DNA of 6,715 nt. Origin: DATEMK01 sp035275625. Its GTDB lineage: Bacteria; Bacteroidota; Bacteroidia; AKYH767-A; OLB10. The stretch lies in contig DATEMK010000583.1 in the NCBI GenBank assembly GCA_035275625.1, forward strand, positions 1-6,715. Direction: 5' to 3'. Position numbers and translations under genes: made by a program. Every line of letters starts with the position of its first letter. The first letter of the stretch is position 1. Under the pieces are notes generated by a model. The model made no database searches. It was given only the letters and a program-made list of their open reading frames with translations, and was not told where the DNA came from. Shown one piece after another: positions 1 to 4,175 of the stretch.

Positions 1-2
1 TA

Positions 3-635
3 AAAAGCAGCAGCGGCAATACTATCAATTGCCTTTTGTTTAAAGCAAACAATTCAAAAGGGATCATTCTTTATTTTCATGGAAATGCAGGCAGCCTTCG
101 CTCATGGGGAAGCGTGGCGGCAGATTTTATTCCGCTGCAATATGATATTTGCATAGCAGATTATCCGGGGTATGGAAAAAGCATGGGCAAGCTCTCAGAA
201 GCACACCTTTTCACCGATGCGCAAGCGGTATATGATGAAATGAAAAAGCGTTATAATGAACCGGGAGTCATAATTTACGGGCGTTCTATCGGTACAGGAA
301 TTGCCGCGCATCTCGCTTCAGAAAATAACCCGCGAAAATTAATTCTTGAATCACCTTACTTTAGCATGAAAGATTTTTCACACCGCCTGTATCCGTTTCT
401 TCCCTCTTTCCTGCTCCGGTACTCCTTTCGTACCGATTTATTTTTAAAAGAAATAAAATGCCCGGTTTTTATTTTTCACGGAAAGAAAGATGAAGTGGTC
501 AGTTATGAATCCAGCCTCAGGTTGAAGAAACTTTTTAAAGAGAAGGACAGGTTATTTACTATCGAAGAAGGGCACCATAATGACCTTATCCAATTTCCAA
601 TGTATCATCTTCCCCTGAAAGAAATTCTGCAGTAA
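3..635 (+). CDS. Alpha/beta hydrolase, Bem46/YfhR-like (5' end outside window)
   Basis: Serine hydrolase of the alpha/beta fold, closest in pattern to the Bem46/YfhR/ABHD13 group; the substrate of this group is mostly unknown. Counting from the TTG codon at 36, the oxyanion-loop motif HGNAG is at residues 15-19, the nucleophile elbow GRSIG at 82-86 (Ser84), the acid in HGKKDEVV (Asp152) and the His in GHHNDL (probably His181), so the triad is complete. The TTG at 36 is very unlikely to be the start. The frame stays open back to base 3, and those codons (reading INCLLFKANNSKGIILYFHG) look like the normal strand that precedes the HGNAG loop. The gene therefore begins upstream of the window, and any signal peptide or N-terminal membrane anchor, which many relatives have, cannot be judged. 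It ends with TAA at 633-635, 3 bp from the stop of the converging lipoprotein gene. The fold is certain; substrate and location are not. Confidence 0.9.
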   Translation, partial: KSSSGNTINCLLFKANNSKGIILYFHGNAGSLRSWGSVAADFIPLQYDICIADYPGYGKSMGKLSEAHLFTDAQAVYDEMKKRYNEPGVIIYGRSIGTGIAAHLASENNPRKLILESPYFSMKDFSHRLYPFLPSFLLRYSFRTDLFLKEIKCPVFIFHGKKDEVVSYESSLRLKKLFKEKDRLFTIEEGHHNDLIQFPMYHLPLKEILQ

Positions 636-638
636 TAT

Positions 639-1283
639 TTATTTTCTTAATATAATGTCTCTTTTCCCTGTCCAAATGTTTCCGGATATCTTCTTAATGT
701 CCACTACTCCTGTGCCTCCAATATTAGCAGGTGACAATAAATATTTTTCATTCACTAAAGAATCGTCTTTGAAAACATAGTCGGTGATGTAAAACATCTG
801 TCGGTTATCTGTTTTAATAGCTGCGTGAATATGTGCCGGAATGGAGTTGCCAGGATAACGGGCTGGTCTGATAGAATGAATTTCATAATGTCCGTTGCTG
901 TCTGTTTTGCACCACCCATGCAAATGTCCGTGCCATTTTTGAAAACCTGTTTCGTTTCCTTTTTTTGAGTAATGCCCTGCATGGTCTGTATGATAAGCGT
1001 AAAGAATAACATCCGGGTAAGGTGTCATTCCGTCCGGTTTGAAAACTGTTCCGGTTATTATGAGCTTATCTCCCGGTTCATTTTGTTTTGCAATAGTCAT
1101 AATGCTTGTCAATGTTGCAGGCATATTTACAAAGCAGCAGTTAATATCTGCATCCGGGTTATCGCAGGTGTCTGTTTGTACACGAATGATTTGTTGATCA
1201 GCCCCTCCTTGTGAAGACGTCTGTCCGCAATTGCTTAAAAAAATTGCAAGTGGAAAGAGAATTGTCAAAATGAATTTTGTCAC
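639..1283 (-). CDS. Intradiol ring-cleavage dioxygenase-like lipoprotein
   Basis: 214-residue protein with a lipoprotein signal (hydrophobic residues 4-16, lipobox LSNC with Cys19), so probably anchored on the periplasmic side of the inner membrane or in the outer membrane. From about residue 70 it shows the intradiol dioxygenase beta-sandwich pattern: ITGTVFKPDG, a strand ending in YAYHTDHAGHY, KTDSNGHYEIHSIRPARYP, and PAHIHAAI. Tyr105, Tyr143, His151 and His153 fit the four non-haem Fe(III) ligands (Tyr, Tyr, His, His) of protocatechuate and catechol dioxygenases. Known members cleave catechols between the hydroxyls; the substrate here is unknown. The segment WHGHLHGW (117-124) adds unusual histidines between the ligand tyrosines. 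There is one Cys pair at 49-50 and a single Cys at 125. The start is GTG (1283-1281), the only usual start codon between the in-frame TGA at 1311-1313 and the signal peptide; no Shine-Dalgarno is seen. No other aromatic-catabolism gene is present, so a role in detoxifying or scavenging phenolics is inference. Confidence 0.85.
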   Translation of the reverse strand: MTKFILTILFPLAIFLSNCGQTSSQGGADQQIIRVQTDTCDNPDADINCCFVNMPATLTSIMTIAKQNEPGDKLIITGTVFKPDGMTPYPDVILYAYHTDHAGHYSKKGNETGFQKWHGHLHGWCKTDSNGHYEIHSIRPARYPGNSIPAHIHAAIKTDNRQMFYITDYVFKDDSLVNEKYLLSPANIGGTGVVDIKKISGNIWTGKRDIILRK

Positions 1284-1310
1284 GGCTGATATTTTAATTG
1301 GAGGTGGATT

Positions 1311-1367
1311 TCAGAAATACCGTGATAATACAATCAGAATCAGAGATACCAGCAAGAGGACTTTCAT
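1311..1367 (-). CDS. Possible 18-residue hydrophobic peptide (micro-ORF)
   Basis: The ORF reads MKVLLLVSLILIVLSRYF, almost entirely hydrophobic with a Lys at the start and an Arg near the end, as expected for a single-span membrane peptide or a bare signal-like segment. Its ATG (1367-1365) sits inside the sequence TAG-TA-ATG: the YdeI-like gene ends with TAG (1372-1370) and the new ATG overlaps the following in-frame TAA, an arrangement suited to reinitiation or translational coupling. Its TGA stop (1313-1311) is in the same frame as the lipoprotein gene that starts 27 bases further on. It lies in the 86-bp gap between those two genes. I recognise no family. It could be chance, since an 18-codon ORF is not rare; the composition and placement are the only support. 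Confidence 0.3.
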   Translation of the reverse strand: MKVLLLVSLILIVLSRYF

Positions 1368-1369
1368 TA

Positions 1370-1963
1370 CTAATCATCTAATCCCTTTCCCTTGAGAATT
1401 TGCTGCATATATTTTTCAATCCTTGCCTCGCGGGTTTTGGATTGTTTGGCAGAAGAAAAATAAAGCAGGTATCCTCTTTGCCGTCCCGGTGTCAATGCAT
1501 AAAAAGCAGTTTTCAAGGCAGGGATTTTACTTAATTTCTTTTGGAACTCTTCAGACATGGTAAATGCTGCAGTCTTTTTGAATTCTACTTTCAAACCCGC
1601 TTTTTCCACTTCAATCGCTTCATGAATATAAGCTTTCAGCGCGGGTTCCATATCAATTATTTCCCGGATATTGGAAAACCGGACCTGGCGTGCTGCTTGC
1701 ACATTCTTCGTTTGTTGTACCAGAATACCATTGACATCATTTAACAAGGCTCCTTTGAAAAACAAAAACGCACAGTATTCTTTAAACATATGTATTAAAA
1801 CGATGTTGTTTCCTTCAAATGTATAACAAGGACAACCCCACTTCAATTCTTCGGTAAGCCCGCAGTCAAGAACAATCGTTCTCAATTTCACAATTTCTTC
1901 TTGCCATTTTTTGGCTTTTGTAAAATACCAATCAACCTTAGGGTTCATTTTAATCTTTGCCAT
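1370..1963 (-). CDS. YdeI-like protein, DUF1801 + OmdA domains
   Basis: 197-residue, apparently cytoplasmic protein (no signal peptide or membrane segment). The N-terminal half (about 10-110) is a DUF1801 domain: WQEEIVKLRTIVLDCGLTEELKWGCPCYTF at 20-49 and the strand pattern with FFKGALL at 68-74. DUF1801 has a frataxin-like fold, and Bacillus subtilis Fra (YdhG) of this family handles iron. The C-terminal part (about 130-190) is the OmdA/'YdeI or OmpD-associated' domain with the hallmark LTPGRQRGYLLYF (157-169) and AKQSKTREARIEKY (172-185). The length matches usual two-domain members. Pfam links OmdA to bacteriocin/polymyxin protection through Salmonella YdeI, but without a signal peptide that role should not be carried over. 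The gene ends in three consecutive in-frame stops (TAG TAA TGA, 1372-1364). It lies 34 bp after the DUF4256 gene, and a hairpin repeat stands 6 bases before its ATG. Family firm, function unknown. Confidence 0.9.
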   Translation of the reverse strand: MAKIKMNPKVDWYFTKAKKWQEEIVKLRTIVLDCGLTEELKWGCPCYTFEGNNIVLIHMFKEYCAFLFFKGALLNDVNGILVQQTKNVQAARQVRFSNIREIIDMEPALKAYIHEAIEVEKAGLKVEFKKTAAFTMSEEFQKKLSKIPALKTAFYALTPGRQRGYLLYFSSAKQSKTREARIEKYMQQILKGKGLDD

Positions 1964-1969
1964 AGTATG

Positions 1970-1989
1970 CCTGCCTGTCGGTAGGCAGG
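1970..1989. repeat. Hairpin-forming inverted repeat in front of the YdeI-like gene
   Basis: The 20-base element cctgcctgtcggtaggcagg has a perfect 7-bp stem (CCTGCCT/AGGCAGG) around the loop GTCGGT; two wobble pairs and a C-G pair could extend it to 10 bp. It stands out as GC-rich in an AT-rich gap of 34 bp. Seen from the gene, it ends 6 bases before the ATG at 1963, where a ribosome would bind. From memory, CCTGCCT...AGGCAGG palindromes recur between genes in many environmental Bacteroidota, so it may be a dispersed REP-like element. No second full copy was found in this window. No T-run follows it on either strand close enough for a typical terminator. Confidence 0.7.
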
Positions 1990-1997
1990 TTATTTTG

Positions 1998-2573
1998 TTA
2001 AACTTTTAATGAGCCGCGGAATCCCCTGGAGGCAAAGTAAGATTCTGCACCGTTGGCATACACGAAGACTCTGCCAAAGCGGAATTCACCAGAGATGGCG
2101 CCCCCAAGTTCTCTAATCTCTTCAGGTGTTTTCAACCAGCTCGATGTTTTCGCATCAAAATTTCCAAGTTTCTGCAGGTCCAGGTATTGTTCTTCTGTTA
2201 AAATTTCAATGCCCATGTCAGAAGCCATCTCAATAGCGCTATTTTCCGGTTTATGCTCCTTCCTTGACTCCAGCGCTTCATGATCGTAACAAATACTTCT
2301 GCGGCCTTTAGGACTTTCCGCTGAACAATCATAAAAAATGTATTCGCCCGTATTTTTATCATGACTAACAACATCGGGTTCACCACCGGTTCTTTCCATT
2401 TCATTGAGCAACCATAGTTTTTCAGTATTGGCTTCCAGTTTTACCTGCACCTTAGCCCATTCAAGACTTTTATGGCGGTTCATGTTTTTCTCATAACGCG
2501 CTTTCAATACTTTGAGTAATTCTTCGCGTTGTATTGATGGCAATTCCTTTTTATTACTCTTTGTGTTTTTCAT
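1998..2573 (-). CDS. DUF4256 family protein
   Basis: 191 residues, hydrophilic, no signal peptide, so probably cytoplasmic. It matches the DUF4256 family over its whole length: a charged N-terminal helix (KVLKARYEKNMNRHKSLEWA, 21-40), MERTGGEPDVV (59-69), the conserved core FYDCSAESPKGRRSICYD (80-97), the EILTEEQYLDLQKLG segment, and a C-terminal strand with FRFGRVFVYANGAESY. The length is normal for the family. No function is known. The ATG at 2573 is the natural start; the leader is A/T-rich, with GGAG 14 bases upstream of the ATG, too far to be a normal Shine-Dalgarno. It follows the AHSA1-like gene by 24 bp and precedes the YdeI-like gene by 34 bp, so the three are probably co-transcribed. 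From memory, DUF4256, DUF1801 and AHSA1-type genes are often grouped in Bacteroidota and Firmicutes, which suggests a shared but undescribed role. Confidence 0.88.
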   Translation of the reverse strand: MKNTKSNKKELPSIQREELLKVLKARYEKNMNRHKSLEWAKVQVKLEANTEKLWLLNEMERTGGEPDVVSHDKNTGEYIFYDCSAESPKGRRSICYDHEALESRKEHKPENSAIEMASDMGIEILTEEQYLDLQKLGNFDAKTSSWLKTPEEIRELGGAISGEFRFGRVFVYANGAESYFASRGFRGSLKV

Positions 2574-2597
2574 GCTTTATATATTATCTCCGTTAAA

Positions 2598-3056
2598 TTA
2601 CTGTATTTTTTGTTTCAGGTAATTTTCAAGTTTTTCTACATTTTGATTCAGGCCTTCATCAGCTTTAAAAACTTTAACTACTGTTTCAAACAATTCAGCT
2701 GTTTCAAACAGTCCCGTCCATTCCATTAAAGTTTCTTTTTCTTTAGGCACAAAAACAATAGTGGCAATATAATTGGGGTTGAAGTGCCGGAACACAATTT
2801 TTTTACGCTGCACAATTTCAACGAAGACACTTCTATTTGGATAATTTTTCCCGTCAGGGCCGTGCATAGTCAAACGCCATTCACCGCCTTCTGCTACATC
2901 CATAGTATGAATGGTGCTGGTAAATCCGTTTGGTCCCCACCAATTTGCAATATGTTCAGGTTTTGTCCATACTTCCCAAACCAATTCAACAGGTGCATTC
3001 AGCATTTTTGTAATACGCAGTTCTCTGTTTGTTATATTATCATTTGTTGTTTTCAC
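2598..3056 (-). CDS. SRPBCC protein, AHSA1-type (activator of Hsp90 ATPase homologue-like)
   Basis: 152-residue single-domain START/Bet v1-like (SRPBCC) protein of the AHSA1 family. Visible hallmarks are ITKMLNAPVELVWEVWTKPE (15-34), NWWGPNGF (38-45), the strand DVAEGGEWRLTMHGPDGKNYPN and the C-terminal helix beginning DEGLNQNVEKLENYL. Bacterial members bind small hydrophobic ligands in the helix-grip cavity, but few have a known ligand; a role with Hsp90 is not implied. No signal peptide. The start is GTG (3056-3054): an in-frame TAA lies three codons upstream, and the first alternative ATG (codon 18) would cut into the conserved first strand. A five-codon ORF overlaps this GTG by the sequence GTGA. 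It is the first gene of the minus-strand run. Confidence 0.9.
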   Translation of the reverse strand: MKTTNDNITNRELRITKMLNAPVELVWEVWTKPEHIANWWGPNGFTSTIHTMDVAEGGEWRLTMHGPDGKNYPNRSVFVEIVQRKKIVFRHFNPNYIATIVFVPKEKETLMEWTGLFETAELFETVVKVFKADEGLNQNVEKLENYLKQKIQ

Positions 3057-3070
3057 TTTCTTTTATTCAT
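3053..3070 (-). promoter_or_regulatory. Possible five-codon leader ORF overlapping the SRPBCC GTG start
   Basis: On the minus strand ATG AAT AAA AGA AAG TGA (3070-3053) would encode MNKRK and end in a TGA that overlaps the GTG start of the SRPBCC gene by four bases (GTGA). This could couple initiation at the weak GTG to an upstream ATG. It is very short and A-rich, and A-rich leaders are normal for this phylum, so chance is likely. Confidence 0.2.
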
Positions 3071-3241
3071 TTTTTAATTAACGGAAATGATTTTTCTGTC
3101 CGCAGGCCATAAAATTGCAATAAGTACATATTTTAATTTTATAGCATTTGAGTTTAAGATTATTTTCAAAGTTAGTAATTGGCTTTCTTTTTTTATTTCT
3201 TTTAATTTTAAAGTTCACGCATAAAATCGGGCTGAATAAAA
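3057..3241 (-). promoter_or_regulatory. AT-rich gap, presumed promoter region of the SRPBCC-DUF4256-YdeI run
   Basis: 185 bp without a credible gene, lying between the stop of the T9SS cargo gene and the GTG of the SRPBCC gene, both on the minus strand. On the minus strand TAACTTTG (3174-3167) fits the Bacteroidota -7 consensus TAnnTTTG, but no TTG is found at the expected -33 distance, so the promoter call is weak. An 8-bp inverted repeat ATAAAATT/AATTTTAT (3109-3116 and 3135-3142, 18-base loop) is present but consists almost only of A/T. No clear terminator for the upstream cargo gene is seen. Confidence 0.3.
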
Positions 3242-4054
3242 TTATTGCTTTACAAATCTCACCCGCTTAATGCTGCCGTTGGTTTGAATCACTGCTGCAG
3301 TATAAATCCCTCCCGCAAGCATGCTGACATCAAATGTACTTTCATCCGAAACCAAAATGAGTGCACCCATTCCGTCATAAACTTCAATTCGTTTTATCAA
3401 TTGATTTCCATTGGAAAAATTAAGAGTGCTTTGAACAGGATTAGGATAAAATGAAAATTGGCTTTTGTTCAGTTCATTCATCATAGATGTTGTGCACCCG
3501 CAGTCATATTTTATGGCTCCCTCAAAAGTTAACCCCCCCATTAAGGTTCCCGCAAAATCCCCAATTCCGAACTGACCTTTGCCGGTGATTAATTTCACAT
3601 TCACATCCTGCGCACCAATACTTCCTTCGGGTAAATTGCTGTGCGTTTCCAAAGTACCTGTTCCGGAACTCATCGTTATATAAAAACCATACATCATTCC
3701 CTGCGGAATGCAAACATTGAATAAAATATCAGCAGTATTGTGCGGGAGCGGACAATTAAGCGCAGTAAGCGGTGTAATGTTCAATTGTGTGCCAAGCAGC
3801 GTCCAGTTGGCAGCTGCGCCTTCATAACCAAAATAAGTTCCCTGCCTGTAGTAGACTGCCATATCACGCGTGCCCGGGTTTTGAGCCAGGTACGAAAACC
3901 CCGTAACAGTTATATCATTCACAGCCTCCAGGTCGAAATAATATCCGTTGCGGGAAAATGTTCCAACGCACTGGGAGAATAATGAATCGCACGCCTGTGA
4001 AAAGGCATGTGAACAAACAAGACTGAAGAAAATCAAAGTGCAGATTTTTTTCAT
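3242..4054 (-). CDS. Secreted protein with T9SS type A C-terminal sorting domain
   Basis: 270-residue predicted cargo of the type IX secretion system, exported by Sec and then moved to the cell surface or medium. Residues 1-20 (MKKICTLIFFSLVCSHAFSQ) are a typical signal peptide with cleavage near Gln20. Residues about 25-190 form a beta-rich region of a kind seen in other Bacteroidota surface proteins (FDLEAVNDITVTGFSYLAQ, AVYYRQGTYFGYEG, GMMYGFYITM) for which I know no function. Residues about 200-270 are the sorting domain: FSFYPNPVQSTLNF (200-213), IKRIEVYDGMGALI, and the final GGIYTAAVIQTNGSIKRVRFVKQ strands. Several Cys residues (22, and a CGC near the domain boundary) may form disulphides. 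The frame stays open upstream to 4282, but that longer version would run into the receptor gene and put 76 residues before the signal peptide, so the ATG at 4054 is chosen. It follows the receptor gene by 121 bp and could share its transcript. Confidence 0.88.
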   Translation of the reverse strand: MKKICTLIFFSLVCSHAFSQACDSLFSQCVGTFSRNGYYFDLEAVNDITVTGFSYLAQNPGTRDMAVYYRQGTYFGYEGAAANWTLLGTQLNITPLTALNCPLPHNTADILFNVCIPQGMMYGFYITMSSGTGTLETHSNLPEGSIGAQDVNVKLITGKGQFGIGDFAGTLMGGLTFEGAIKYDCGCTTSMMNELNKSQFSFYPNPVQSTLNFSNGNQLIKRIEVYDGMGALILVSDESTFDVSMLAGGIYTAAVIQTNGSIKRVRFVKQ

Positions 4055-4175
4055 ACAAGTTAAATTTGATTTAATGAAGTAAAAGTAATAAAGAAAAAAA
4101 TATATTCTGTTTTTTGGAGAGTAACGATTACTTCCGGGAAAGCGCTCCCTGTGACAGAAACGGCTCGTGTTCCTC
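4055..4175 (-). promoter_or_regulatory. Gap between receptor and cargo genes with a small dyad
   Basis: 121 bp between the receptor stop and the cargo ATG. It contains the dyad AGTAA-CGA-TTACT (4120-4132, 5-bp stem, 3-base loop) and, next to it, a short GGGA/TCCC stem at about 4137-4150. On the minus strand T-rich sequence follows only after more than 15 bases, so neither is a good terminator. TACTTTTA (minus strand, about 4084-4077) partly resembles the TAnnTTTG -7 box without a -33 element. Whether the cargo gene has its own promoter cannot be decided. Confidence 0.2.

Noticed and set aside
972..1214. 80-residue plus-strand ORF opposite the lipoprotein gene
   Set aside because: Antisense shadow of the intradiol-dioxygenase coding sequence; no family pattern and no start signal.
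1284..1313. Read-through of TGA joining the micro-ORF to the lipoprotein
   Set aside because: The lipoprotein has its own complete signal peptide and GTG start; the intervening residues (NPPPIKISAV) show nothing conserved and no recoding signal is visible.
3109..3142. Inverted repeat ATAAAATT/AATTTTAT as terminator or operator
   Set aside because: Only A/T pairs with an 18-base loop in a very AT-rich gap; such repeats are expected by chance here.
4120..4150. Rho-independent terminator after the receptor gene
   Set aside because: The stems are only 4-5 bp and the nearest T-run on the minus strand is too far from them.
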